Part shown: positions 1-8,382 of the stretch, one piece after another
How the letters are laid out: the number at the start of each line of letters is the position of its first letter
Position numbering within the stretch: position 1 is the stretch's first letter
DNA from: Natronorubrum thiooxidans
GTDB taxonomy: Archaea; Halobacteriota; Halobacteria; Halobacteriales; Natrialbaceae
NCBI RefSeq assembly: GCF_900156475.1
Contig: NZ_FTNR01000012.1
Coordinates: 1-64,000, forward strand
Direction of reading: 5' to 3'
DNA length: 64,000 nt
Translations under genes and position numbers: made by a program
The notes under the pieces: model-generated
The model's database searches: none
What the model was told of the DNA's origin: nothing
The model's input: the letters and a program-made list of their open reading frames with translations, nothing else

Positions 1-443
1 TTCGAATACACACTCACACATAAATGGGTCCACGTTCGGTGACCACAGATCGACGACCGATCAGGCGTCACCGAACTACCAAGGCTAACATCAGACCCCA
101 TCTATACGGCGGACCGCAGGTGTGGAGTCCTCATCTTCTGCGTACTATACCAGTAGTCCCGGATCAATACATAAGGCCTTCGAACCACAACTTCAAAGAT
201 AGTCAGTACCAAGCAGGTATGTAAAACGCACTTTCGTCCAATTTATAACGTGTTCAATGGAAGATCGGTGAGTCGTCTTAGCACCAAATAGTGGTTCAGC
301 CGGCGAAAATAAGCCTGTTCGGACTTGATTAGTCGATAGTTGTACAATTAGTTGCCACTCGAGAGTGACATGAAAACTAGCTTGAGCCGTTCAAATTCGA
401 TTCTGGACAAGTAGTCCTCGAGCATAGTCGAGGTTGCTTCGGA
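1..443. other. Left-edge region without a recognisable gene
   Basis: This stretch is less GC-rich than the rest of the window and lies downstream of the tRNA-Met transcript. The only open frame of note (about 66 codons on the + strand from base 24) shows no domain, no hydrophobic segment and no plausible promoter spacing. I see nothing I can call here, and a gene running in from the left cannot be excluded. Confidence 0.5.
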
Positions 444-551
444 TGGGCCCTGACGGATTCGAACCATCGACCACTCGGTATCTCACACAACCGCAACAAT
501 GTGCAGCCATGTTATGAGCCGAGCGCTCTAACCAGACTGAGCTAAGGGCCC
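444..551 (-). tRNA. Elongator tRNA-Met (CAU) with an intron
   Basis: Read on the minus strand, GGGCCCT at the 5' end pairs with AGGGCCC at the 3' end, followed by discriminator A. The TTAGCTCAG D-arm start and the GGTTCGAATCC T-arm are typical. The anticodon stem CTCGG/CCGAG encloses loop CTCATAA with anticodon CAT. About 33 extra bases (near 480-512) sit after anticodon-loop position 37, the canonical archaeal intron site spliced by the bulge-helix-bulge endonuclease. Intron-bearing elongator tRNA-Met is well known in haloarchaea, which favours Met over a CAU-decoding tRNA-Ile2. The exact intron edge can shift by one A. Confidence 0.93.
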
Positions 552-799
552 TTTCCATTCGAGGCAAAACGCGCGCCGTAGTTAACCGTTGCGTCCTGTT
601 CGAGTGACACAGCCGCCGGAACACAACCCGCAGGCTCACTCGAGGAAGACAACTGTGAGTACTGAACGGAGCACGATACTGGCAGTGGAGGCGACACCGG
701 TGTGGAGTTCGGTTGTGAGCTGCTTGTGGAGAGAGTTGAGAAGTGTGCGCGACGGCGGTACTCGGGCTGGGTGGCCGACAGTGACTGGTCGGTCCCGAC

Positions 800-1348
800 T
801 TACTGATGGCGGGTTGCAAGCCCTGCGAGATGTGGTGCTTCGGGAACGATGAGCTTCTCGCAGGCAGTCTGGCAGGCGTTCGTACTCCCAGGGAGACAGA
901 ACACCGGTGTGTCGACGGCGATACCTGCCGTTGCACGGGAGGCCATCGCACGGGTGCCGACTTCGTCCCACGACAGCGACCGGAACAGTTCACCGAACCC
1001 CGGAAGATCGCGCTCGAACAGCGACTGGGTTGCCTCCGGGGAGACGTCGTCTGCGGTGACGCCCGTGCCGCCGGTAGTGAGCACGAGGTCGATATCTCGA
1101 CGCGCGACCAGGCCACGAACTGCGGTTCGAATCGATGCGTAGTCGTCCCGGACGAGAACCCGTTCACGGACCTCGTGGCCCTCGGCTTCGAAACAGTCCT
1201 GGATCGTGTCTCCGCCTGGATCGTCCGGGTCGTCCTCGGCGGCCTGTGCACGTGAACTCGAGACCGTCACAATTGCGACGTACAGCGGGTTGATGATATC
1301 GTGGCCGTGATCGTCAGTCGTTCTCCGATCGTCTCTATCGGCTGTCAT
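800..1348 (-). CDS. moaB: MoaB/Mog-family molybdopterin biosynthesis protein
   Basis: The family binds molybdopterin and adenylylates it during molybdenum cofactor synthesis in the cytoplasm. Residues include the MoaB/Mog-type signature LTTGGTGVTADDVSPEA, where the GGTG loop contacts the pterin, followed by a GFGELFR segment and a C-terminal FCLPGSTNAC motif that matches the conserved LPGSP-like loop. With the start at 1348 (MTADRDD) the protein is 182 aa, close to the family norm. An in-frame ATG at 1411 would add 21 residues that look non-conserved. No other molybdenum genes are next to it. The general family is clear, but MoaB and Mog cannot be separated here. Confidence 0.9.
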   Translation of the reverse strand: MTADRDDRRTTDDHGHDIINPLYVAIVTVSSSRAQAAEDDPDDPGGDTIQDCFEAEGHEVRERVLVRDDYASIRTAVRGLVARRDIDLVLTTGGTGVTADDVSPEATQSLFERDLPGFGELFRSLSWDEVGTRAMASRATAGIAVDTPVFCLPGSTNACQTACEKLIVPEAPHLAGLATRHQ

Positions 1349-1480
1349 ACTGAGATATCCATGCTGGAAGGCGATAATCTCTCCCCTCGCGGCAGCATTC
1401 CAGTGAGCCATCGGTCGGCGACTGCACGTCGTCGATAGTCGTCCATGAGTGGCACTGCCGAGACGATCACTCGAGGTGAG

Positions 1481-2761
1481 TCAGGACTGCTCGTCGCTCA
1501 CTACGGTCGTCGTGTCGCCCATTCCTGTCGGTACAGGGTTTTCAAAGGTTGACCAGTCGGCGTCCATCTCGGCGTCAGTCAGCAGGCAGTCGTCGAGTCG
1601 GGCCTGCAGGTCGTCCATCGACAGGTTTCGGCCGATGAGTGCGAGTCGTGTCTCGCGGTCGCCCCACTCGTCGTCCCACGAGAGCTCGGGCTGGCTCTGA
1701 CGGTACGTCTCCTGTTGTTGCTCGGAGAAGCTGGCGATCCAGCGACCGGTCACTTCGAGGGTCGTCTCCGTGCCGGCGTAGCTCATCGTGATCGCTTGCC
1801 GTTCGCGGCCGGCGATCCAACACAGGCCCTTCGCGCGTACGAGGCCGTCGGGGAGGTTGGCGAGCAAGGCTGCAAAGCGCTTGGGGTGGAACGGCCGTCG
1901 TCGATGGTAGGTGTCGACGGCGATTCCGTAGCGCGCCTGCGGATGGGTGTGATCGTGGTCATCGTGGCGATGATCGTGTGTCTCGGCGTGGTCGTGATCA
2001 GCCTCGTGAGTATCGGGATCGGCTGCTTTGGACTCTTCGTGGTCTGCATCTCCATGGATTGCCTGCTTCCAGCCTGCCGATTCGGCCGCCGCCTCGAGGT
2101 CGAAGCGCTCGCTCTCGAGGAGCGCCGCGGGATCAACGTCGCCGTACTCGGTCGTCACGATTTCGGCACGGGGCTGGAGCGTCTCGAGGAGTGCCACGAC
2201 GCGCTCGCGTTCGGCGTCGGTGACGAGATCACACTTGTTCATGACGAGCAGATCACAGAACTCGACTTGCTCGAGCAGGAGATCCGCCAGTGGCCGGCTC
2301 CCAGTTTCGTCCGTCCCCTGTCGGGTCGGTGGGTCGTCGACAGCACTGTCGCCGAACCGATCATAGAATCGACGGGCGTCGACGACGGTGACCACTGCGT
2401 CGAGGTCGTACGGGCCGCCCGCGGGACCGCGGACGAACTGGCGTGCGATCGGTTCGGGTTCGCCGACGCCGGAGGCTTCGACGACCAGATACTCGAAGTC
2501 GTGTTCCTTCCAGAGCTGGATGACCGATCGCGAGAGTTCGCCGCCGAGACTACAGCAGATACAGCCGTTCTCGAGGGCGAGTACTTCTTCGCCGGTCGTC
2601 AGGTCGGTTCGGGCTTCCACGAGGTCGGCGTCGACGTTGACCGCGCCGACGTCGTTGACCAGCACTGCGATGTCGCGCTCGTCTGCCTCGAGAAGTCCCG
2701 ACAGCAGGGTTGTCTTGCCAGCGCCGAGTTCGCCACAGAGGATGGTGACCGGAACGCTCAT
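1481..2761 (-). CDS. CobW/COG0523-family metallochaperone GTPase, His-rich
   Basis: This is a G3E-class P-loop GTPase of the CobW family, whose members insert or deliver Zn, Co or other metals to target proteins. It shows the Walker A loop GELGAGKTT (about residues 10-18), the family metal site CICC (67-70), a VEASG switch region and the NKCD guanine motif. A strongly His/Asp-rich segment at about residues 240-285 could buffer metal. The C-terminal CobW domain ends near residue 400. Its ATG directly abuts the stop of the upstream paralogue, so the two are almost certainly cotranscribed. The metal is not determined by the sequence; a zinc role is the common inference for this family. Confidence 0.92.
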   Translation of the reverse strand: MSVPVTILCGELGAGKTTLLSGLLEADERDIAVLVNDVGAVNVDADLVEARTDLTTGEEVLALENGCICCSLGGELSRSVIQLWKEHDFEYLVVEASGVGEPEPIARQFVRGPAGGPYDLDAVVTVVDARRFYDRFGDSAVDDPPTRQGTDETGSRPLADLLLEQVEFCDLLVMNKCDLVTDAERERVVALLETLQPRAEIVTTEYGDVDPAALLESERFDLEAAAESAGWKQAIHGDADHEESKAADPDTHEADHDHAETHDHRHDDHDHTHPQARYGIAVDTYHRRRPFHPKRFAALLANLPDGLVRAKGLCWIAGRERQAITMSYAGTETTLEVTGRWIASFSEQQQETYRQSQPELSWDDEWGDRETRLALIGRNLSMDDLQARLDDCLLTDAEMDADWSTFENPVPTGMGDTTTVVSDEQS

Positions 2762-3967
2762 TTACTCGTTTGCGAGCGCGAGTTCACGTCGTTCTTCCGG
2801 TTCGAACGGATCGGCGTAAGCGTTCCAGTTGTCGGTCATCTCTCGCTCGGTGAGCAGACACTCATCGAGGCGATCAATGAGTGTCTCATCATCGAACTCG
2901 CGGCCGATAAAGACGAGACGGGTCATTCGGTCGCCCCACTGGTCGTCCCAGTCGTCTTTGAGCCCCGGCCGGGCAGCGAAATACCGCTCGCGCTCGGTCT
3001 CGGGAAGCGTCGCGAGCCACTGCCCCGACGGACCGGCTCGGACTGATGTCCCGGCTTTGTCGATCCCCATCGCGACGTCCTCGCGACCGGCACTCCAGAA
3101 GAACCCTTTTGCACGGATGAGTTCGTCCGGCAGGTCCGGAAGCAGCGATGCGATCCGTTCGGGATGGAACGGGCGATCACGCTGGTAGACGAACGAGGTG
3201 ACGCCGTGTTCTTCCTGCGGATCGTGGTGATGGTCGTGTTGTAGTTCGTGTTTCCAGCCCGCCGACCCCTGTGCTTGCTCGAAATCGAACTGCGCAGTAC
3301 CGAGAATATCGTCGGGATCGACGTCCCCGAAGGTCGTTCGAACGAGGTCTGCACGGGGCTGAAGTCGCTCGAGGACGGCTTCGATCTCCTTGAGTGCGCT
3401 GTCGGGGACGAGATCGCATTTGTTGACAAGCAGGACATCACAGAACTCGATCTGATCGAGCAAGACCTCCTCGGGGACGCGTCCGGAATCGTCTTCGAGG
3501 GTGTGATCGGTGAGGGTGGTCCCGGAATCGAACGACTCCCAGATACTGTAGGCGTCGACGACGGTGACCATCGTATCCAGTCTGTACGTGTCGGTCGGAT
3601 CGAAGTCGGCATCTTCAAAGCCCATTGCAAACGTCTGGGCGACCGGGATCGGCTCCGAGATACCCGAGGATTCGACCAGCAGATAGTCGAACTCGAGGCG
3701 ATCGGCAAGGCGGCCGACCTCGTCTAACATATCGCCGCGCAGGCGACAACAGATACAGCCGTTCGAGAGTTCGATAATCTCTTCGTCGCCGCCCAGATCG
3801 GTCTGCTGGGCGACGTGTTCGGCGTCGACATTGACGTCACCCATGTCGTTGACCACGACAGCGACCTCGAGGCCGTGATCAGCGGTCAGGACGTGGTTGA
3901 GAACGGTCGTTTTGCCGGCACCGAGGGGGCCACTCAGGACAGTGACGGGGATTCGATCGTCGGTCAT
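2762..3967 (-). CDS. CobW/COG0523-family metallochaperone GTPase, first of a tandem pair
   Basis: This is a second CobW-type GTPase of 401 aa: Walker A GPLGAGKTT (13-21), CICC metal-binding motif (71-74), VESSG switch and VNKCD specificity motif, then a CobW C-terminal domain. The His-rich insert is much shorter than in its downstream partner (a HDHHHD cluster near residue 245). Tandem CobW paralogues with different His-loops suggest division of labour, for example between metals or clients, but that is inference. It is the promoter-proximal gene of the pair and is divergent from a NikR-like regulator about 110 bases away, which points to metal-dependent control. Confidence 0.92.
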   Translation of the reverse strand: MTDDRIPVTVLSGPLGAGKTTVLNHVLTADHGLEVAVVVNDMGDVNVDAEHVAQQTDLGGDEEIIELSNGCICCRLRGDMLDEVGRLADRLEFDYLLVESSGISEPIPVAQTFAMGFEDADFDPTDTYRLDTMVTVVDAYSIWESFDSGTTLTDHTLEDDSGRVPEEVLLDQIEFCDVLLVNKCDLVPDSALKEIEAVLERLQPRADLVRTTFGDVDPDDILGTAQFDFEQAQGSAGWKHELQHDHHHDPQEEHGVTSFVYQRDRPFHPERIASLLPDLPDELIRAKGFFWSAGREDVAMGIDKAGTSVRAGPSGQWLATLPETERERYFAARPGLKDDWDDQWGDRMTRLVFIGREFDDETLIDRLDECLLTEREMTDNWNAYADPFEPEERRELALANE

Positions 3968-4040
3968 AGATCAGTTGTGATTATGCATCCGAGTCTTGTT
4001 AATGTTAGTTATTACATAGTGGTCCCGTAGCGCATAACAA

Positions 4041-4073
4041 ATTATATTATCGTCACTGGTATTATTCATAATA
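4041..4073 (+). promoter_or_regulatory. TATA-like box and palindromic operator of the NikR-like gene
   Basis: ATTATATTAT (4041-4050) lies about 27-36 bases before the ATG at 4077, the spacing expected for a leaderless haloarchaeal transcript. Between it and the ATG is a perfect inverted repeat, TATTAT-TC-ATAATA (4060-4073), which would cover the transcription start. A looser TAAT...ATTA dyad lies near 4000-4014, towards the divergent CobW operon. Binding by the adjacent ribbon-helix-helix protein would explain autorepression and control of both operons. This is inference from position and symmetry. Confidence 0.55.
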
Positions 4074-4076
4074 ACT

Positions 4077-4499
4077 ATGCCCGTCGTTAGCGTCTCGATG
4101 CCTGCCGAACTGATCGAGCGACTCGATTCCCACGCCACAGCACACGATTACACCGGCCGCAGCGAAGTCGTCCGCGAGGGCGCACGGGCGCTGCTCACCG
4201 AGTTCGACGACGACACGCTCGAGGGCGAATCTCTCGCTGGAGTCATCAGCGTCTTCTACGATTTCGGAACCCAACACGTCGAACGACGCGTCACGGAGCT
4301 TCGTCACGAGCACGACGACCACATCGCTTCGAACGATCACAGCCACGTCGATGACTACTGTGTCGACCTGTTCGTCCTCGAGGCTGCCCTCGAGGATATT
4401 TCGGCGTTCGTCGGCACGCTACGTGCGATCGAAGACGTCGAGACCGTCGACTACTCGCTGGTCCCGATCGAGAGCGTCGGGCAGTTACAGGACGCCTGA
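4077..4499 (+). CDS. NikR-like CopG/ribbon-helix-helix metal-responsive regulator
   Basis: Residues 1-45 form a ribbon-helix-helix DNA-binding domain (VVSVSMPAELIERLD, then GRSEVVREGAR). Residues 52-135 match the NikR ACT-like metal-sensing domain. The four NikR nickel ligands are all present as H77, H88, H90 and C95, but the spacing between H90 and C95 is four residues instead of the five in E. coli NikR (H89-x5-C95). The gene is divergent from two CobW GTPases and not near a nickel transporter, so the metal sensed may be zinc or cobalt rather than nickel. The start at 4077 fits leaderless transcription. Confidence 0.85.
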   Translation: MPVVSVSMPAELIERLDSHATAHDYTGRSEVVREGARALLTEFDDDTLEGESLAGVISVFYDFGTQHVERRVTELRHEHDDHIASNDHSHVDDYCVDLFVLEAALEDISAFVGTLRAIEDVETVDYSLVPIESVGQLQDA

Positions 4500-4526
4500 G
4501 CCGGTTGTCGTACTCCACAGACGATA

Positions 4527-4991
4527 CTAGGGTCGGCGAAGTTCCTCGAGTCGGTTGTCGAGCAGATACTCCCCAGCTCGGTCGATCCCGACACGGTGGT
4601 CGGTCGTCGACTCTCGGAAGCGGAGTTCCATCGTGTCGCGTGTGCTCTCCGAGACGGGGATCAGATACCGGTTGTCGTTGATCGGATCGTAGACCGCGAA
4701 ATACGCCGCAGGGCCGTCGTATCCACACCGATCAGAGCCGTCTCGAGCGGGTTGGGAGCTGACGGTTTCGAATGCAACCGTCCCCTCGCGCTTGCGGTAG
4801 GCCGTCTTGCACTCGATCCGGTAAAACCGACCACCGACTTCAACGACCAGATCGTAGGGTTCAGTGCTGTAAGTCGGCACGAGAACGGGAATATCGCGCA
4901 ACACAAACGCCGACTGAATGATCGCTTCGGTCGCCTGACCGCGTTTTTGCGGTTCCTGCAGTTCTTCGTAACACGCCGTTCGATCGACCAT
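4527..4991 (-). CDS. PD-(D/E)XK endonuclease-like protein (group I intron-associated type)
   Basis: With the start at 4991 this is a 154-aa protein. It has an N-terminal helix with RGQATEA (Glu22), then YDLVVEVGG and FYRIECKTA. This gives Asp47 and Glu60-x-Lys62, the metal-binding PD-(D/E)XK core, as in the small endonuclease family first described with group I introns. A TATA-like sequence at 5013-5020 lies about 25 bases upstream of 4991, supporting that start over 5087. No intron or mobile element is visible here. Haloarchaea often carry such solitary genes, possibly for DNA repair or Holliday-type resolution. The biological role is unknown. Confidence 0.75.
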   Translation of the reverse strand: MVDRTACYEELQEPQKRGQATEAIIQSAFVLRDIPVLVPTYSTEPYDLVVEVGGRFYRIECKTAYRKREGTVAFETVSSQPARDGSDRCGYDGPAAYFAVYDPINDNRYLIPVSESTRDTMELRFRESTTDHRVGIDRAGEYLLDNRLEELRRP

Positions 4992-5225
4992 GGGCGAATT
5001 CGCCGCCCCATCCAATATAAACGACAGTGTGCGATCAACGGCCCTACAAACAGGGGGGGACGTGGTCATCTCACTCGAGTACGCCACGGTATGCCAGTAG
5101 CGACCGGAAAACCTGGCTCGACGACTCGCTACCGATTACCGAGGAAACACTCACACGCGGAACAAGAGCACAACTAGGACACGTTATAATCTAGTCAGTT
5201 CGAAAATGGCTTCGAATGCGTCGGA

Positions 5226-5298
5226 CGCCGAAGCCAGGACTCGAACCTGGGACAACCTCGTTAACAGCGAGGTGCTCTACCATCTGAGCTACTTCGGC
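5226..5298 (-). tRNA. tRNA-Asn (GUU)
   Basis: On the minus strand GCCGAAG pairs with CTTCGGC, followed by discriminator G. The D-arm is TAGCTCAGATGGTAGAGC. The anticodon stem CTCGC... encloses loop CTGTTAA with anticodon GTT, and the T-arm is CCAGGTTCGAGTCCTGG. It has 73 bases, no intron and no encoded CCA. It lies divergent from cca, whose product adds the missing CCA end. Confidence 0.96.
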
Positions 5299-5393
5299 TT
5301 ATCTCCAAGTAGCCGGGTGTATTTGATAGGGCTTTCGTTTTCCCTGCACCGTGTTCGACACCCTTTCACGCACCGCTCGAGTATCCTTGCCCA

Positions 5394-6797
5394 ATGAGTG
5401 AGGAGGATGCCGAGCGTGACGAGCACGAAGCCGCCGAGACGAGCGCCGACAACGTCGAGTCGGTCGTCGACGAGGTCCACGACCGCATCGAACCGGATAC
5501 GGACGAGCGAGAACACCTCCGCGACGTCGCCGCCCGCCTCATCGACAGCGCCGAGACGGCCGCAAAAGAGCGCTGTCCCGACGCCGACGTCTTGCAGGTC
5601 GGCTCGACGGCCAGAGACACCTGGATCAGCGGCGACCGCGATATCGACATCTTCGTTCGCTTCCCCCCGGAGGTCGACCGCGAGGACCTCGAGCGATACG
5701 GCCTCGAAGTCGGCCACGAAACGCTGCCAGAGGGCCACGAGGAGTACGCCGAACATCCCTACGTCAAAGGCACTGTCGAGGGGTTCGACGTCGATGTCGT
5801 CCCCTGTTTTCGCCTCGAGTCGGCAACCGAGATCCGGTCCGCCGTCGATCGCACGCCGTTTCACACCCAGTATCTCGAGGCGCGCCTGGACGACGACCTC
5901 GCTGCGGACGTCCGACTCACGAAACAGTTTTTGAAGGGAATCGGGGCGTACGGCAGCGATCTCCGAACCCGCGGCTTCAGCGGCTATCTCACCGAACTGC
6001 TCGTCTGGGAGTACGGTGGCTTCCGACCGCTGCTCGAGGCCGCAGCCAACTGGCGGCCGCCGGTCGAACTCGATCCCGAAGAGCACGCACGGGCGACATT
6101 CGACGACCCGCTCGTCGTCATCGACCCGACCGATCCCGAACGCAACGTTGCCGCCGTCTGTTCAGCCGAAAACGTCGCCCGGTTTCAACACTACGCCCGT
6201 GCGTTCCTCGCAGCGCCGCGGGTCGAGCTGTTCGAGCCCAACGAGCCGGAGCCGCTCACGGAAGCCGACCTCCGCGAACACATCGACCGCCGAGGCACGA
6301 CCCCCGTTGTCGTCCGGTTTGCGGCCCCGGACCTCGTCGACGACCAACTGTATCCCCAACTCCAGAAGTCCCTCGACGGAATCACGACCGGGCTCGATGA
6401 CCGCGGCTTCGACGTCTTCCGGGCGACGGCGATGGCCGACGAGACGGCCGCGATTCTCGTCGAACTCGCCGTCAGCGAACGGCCCGCTGTCGAACGCCAC
6501 GAGGGCCCCCCAGTCCACGTTCGAAACCATGCCGAGGGGTTCTACGAGGCCTACGCCGACGATTCGGAGGCCTACGGCCCCTTCATCGAAGACGGTCGAT
6601 ACGTCACCGAACGGCCGCGCGAGTTCACCACCGCCCGCGAGTTCCTCGAGAGCGATCGCCTCTTCGATGTCGGCCTCGGTGCCCACGTCGAAACGGCACT
6701 CGAGGACGAGTACACGGTGCTAGTCGGCGAAGAGCTCACGAGGCTTCTCGAGGAGTTCGGGACACAGCTCTCGCGGCACGTCGAGCCGCGTCCCTGA
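5394..6797 (+). CDS. cca: CCA tRNA nucleotidyltransferase (archaeal class I)
   Basis: Adds the CCA 3' end to tRNAs, which are not encoded with CCA in this organism (see the three tRNA genes here). The nucleotidyltransferase signature is clear: LQVGSTARDTW followed by GDRDIDIFV, with the two catalytic Asp residues of the class I DxD motif, and a third carboxylate in VEGFDVDVVPCF. Length (467 aa) is normal for archaeal CCA enzymes; the C-terminal half forms the body/tail. An acidic N-terminal stretch of about 40 residues is a halophilic extension. It stands alone between tRNA-Asn and the convergent deacetylase gene. Confidence 0.96.
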   Translation: MSEEDAERDEHEAAETSADNVESVVDEVHDRIEPDTDEREHLRDVAARLIDSAETAAKERCPDADVLQVGSTARDTWISGDRDIDIFVRFPPEVDREDLERYGLEVGHETLPEGHEEYAEHPYVKGTVEGFDVDVVPCFRLESATEIRSAVDRTPFHTQYLEARLDDDLAADVRLTKQFLKGIGAYGSDLRTRGFSGYLTELLVWEYGGFRPLLEAAANWRPPVELDPEEHARATFDDPLVVIDPTDPERNVAAVCSAENVARFQHYARAFLAAPRVELFEPNEPEPLTEADLREHIDRRGTTPVVVRFAAPDLVDDQLYPQLQKSLDGITTGLDDRGFDVFRATAMADETAAILVELAVSERPAVERHEGPPVHVRNHAEGFYEAYADDSEAYGPFIEDGRYVTERPREFTTAREFLESDRLFDVGLGAHVETALEDEYTVLVGEELTRLLEEFGTQLSRHVEPRP

Positions 6798-6854
6798 CTC
6801 AAAACGCAGAGCGTCGTGGTCCAGAACAGTACGAAACGGCAGCAGAACGCGTTG

Positions 6855-7883
6855 TCAGCTGTCGAGGTCGAGCTCGAGGCCGTGTTCGTCGGCCACATCG
6901 GTCAGCGTCGACTCGGCCTTGTCGCTGCAGTCCGAGTCGGGTTCGATCGGGGCGCGGCCGTCGAACGTCTCGTGGACGATCGCGACGCTGTCGGCGAGAA
7001 CGTCGAGTCCGTACCCGCCCTCGAGGATGAACGCGAGTGCGGCGTCGACGTCGTCGGCGAGTGTCCGCAGTCGGTCGGTCATCAGCGCGTAGGCTTCCGT
7101 CGAGAGTCGAATCCGTGAGATCGGGTCGTGACGGTGGGCGTCGAAGCCGGCACTGATCAGCAGGCAATCGGGGTCGAACTCGGTGAGTGCGCTCGCGATC
7201 GGTCCCTCGACGGCCGAGAGGTAGTCCTGATCGTCCGTGCCGGCGGGCATCGGGACGTTCATCGTCGTTCCGGAGCCGTCTCCGTCGCCGGTTTCGTCGA
7301 CGGCACCGGTGCCGGGATAGAGCCCCTGTTCGTGAATCGAGACGAAGAAGACGTCGTCGCGATCGTAGAAGATATCCTGCGTTCCGTTTCCGTGGTGGAC
7401 GTCCCAGTCGACGATCGCGACCCGCTCGACATCGTGGTCGTCGGCATCGAGGGCGTGCTGGGCGGCGACGGCGACGTTGTTGACGAAACAAAAGCCCATC
7501 GCGTCGTCGTAGACGGCGTGGTGGCCCGGTGGCCGTCCGATCGAAAACGGCGTCTTCCGGCCCGTCTGGCCATCGAGGGCCGCATCGACGGCCCAGCAGG
7601 CGAGCCCTGCGCTGTGGCGAACCGCATCCCAGGTCTCCTCGACGGCCGTCGTATCGGGGTCCCAGTTCCCCCCACCGTCGGCACAGAACTGCTCGACGGA
7701 CTCGAGGTACTCCCGTTCGTGGACGGCCGCCATCGTCTCGAGGTCGCATGGGTCGGCGTCGACGTACTCGACGCCGTGTTTTCGTTTCAGTCGCTCCCGA
7801 ATCGCTCGTAGCCGGTCCGGCGTCTCCGGGTGGCGCGGACCGGGATCGTGTGCGAGACAGATCTCGCTGTAACCAAACTGCAT
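6855..7883 (-). CDS. Histone deacetylase family protein (class II/AcuC-like)
   Basis: A 342-aa zinc-dependent deacetylase. Active-site elements are intact: GRPPGHH (H121/H122), VDWDVHHGNG with zinc ligands D161 and H163, ISAGFDAH with ligand D248, and the catalytic Tyr in LEGGYGLD near the C-terminus. The start MQFGYSEI at 7883 was chosen because the upstream extension overlaps the histone gene in another frame and is Ser/Thr/Arg-rich shadow sequence. It begins directly after the stop of the histone gene, so the two form an operon. Related haloarchaeal proteins are annotated as HDACs; the substrate could be acetylated proteins generally, or small acetylated molecules. Confidence 0.93.
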   Translation of the reverse strand: MQFGYSEICLAHDPGPRHPETPDRLRAIRERLKRKHGVEYVDADPCDLETMAAVHEREYLESVEQFCADGGGNWDPDTTAVEETWDAVRHSAGLACWAVDAALDGQTGRKTPFSIGRPPGHHAVYDDAMGFCFVNNVAVAAQHALDADDHDVERVAIVDWDVHHGNGTQDIFYDRDDVFFVSIHEQGLYPGTGAVDETGDGDGSGTTMNVPMPAGTDDQDYLSAVEGPIASALTEFDPDCLLISAGFDAHRHDPISRIRLSTEAYALMTDRLRTLADDVDAALAFILEGGYGLDVLADSVAIVHETFDGRAPIEPDSDCSDKAESTLTDVADEHGLELDLDS

Positions 7884-7884
7884 C

Positions 7885-8316
7885 TCACTCGAACAACGAG
7901 AAGTACGTCTCGATGTCGTCGTCGATGATCGTCCGGCGGTCAGCGTGGCGTGCGAGAATCGCTGCCGCCCGTGCGACGTTGTCCGCGTAGTCCTCGAGCA
8001 CGTCTGCGAGGGCGACACGGGCATCCATCGAGACACGATACCGATCGTCGATGTCGAGTCTGGCGATGCGGTCGACGGGTGCGACCGGCAACTCGAGGTC
8101 GTCTTTGTCGACGACAGTCTCGACTCCAAAATCCGCCGCCATCAGCGTCTTGCGCCCGTCTTCGGTCGCTCGCTCGGCGGCCCCAATCGCGAGCTCGCTG
8201 CCGTGTTCTTGGATCCGTGTTGCAAGTTCCTTCGACGCGTCGGCACTCACCCGAAGATCGCCCGCGTTCCGCCGGATGATCGTATCCACCGGGGCGAACG
8301 GGAGTTCGACGTTCAT
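7885..8316 (-). CDS. Archaeal doublet histone
   Basis: A 143-aa protein made of two histone folds in one chain, as in haloarchaeal HstA. The first fold begins VELPFAPVDTIIRRNAG and the second LELPVAPVDRIARLDID. Each is followed by a long central helix (SADASKELATRIQEHGSELA; SMDARVALADVLEDYADNVA) and a short third helix (RKTLMAADF; RRTIIDDDI). The two halves align end to end, so one molecule equals a histone dimer. A TATA-like ATTAAGG lies about 28 bases upstream, consistent with leaderless transcription, and HDAC follows within two bases. Haloarchaeal histones are thought to act more like regulators than as bulk packaging proteins. Confidence 0.96.
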   Translation of the reverse strand: MNVELPFAPVDTIIRRNAGDLRVSADASKELATRIQEHGSELAIGAAERATEDGRKTLMAADFGVETVVDKDDLELPVAPVDRIARLDIDDRYRVSMDARVALADVLEDYADNVARAAAILARHADRRTIIDDDIETYFSLFE

Positions 8317-8382
8317 ACAATGATAGGCGAAGGTAACTCCCTTAATGCTTTTCCTAGCTGCTCGAGGTGGTTGCTTGTCGCC

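Noticed and set aside
391-1251. Long minus-strand open frame of 286 codons across the tRNA-Met gene
   Set aside because: It runs through a tRNA and over moaB in another frame, with Arg/Ser-rich shadow composition.
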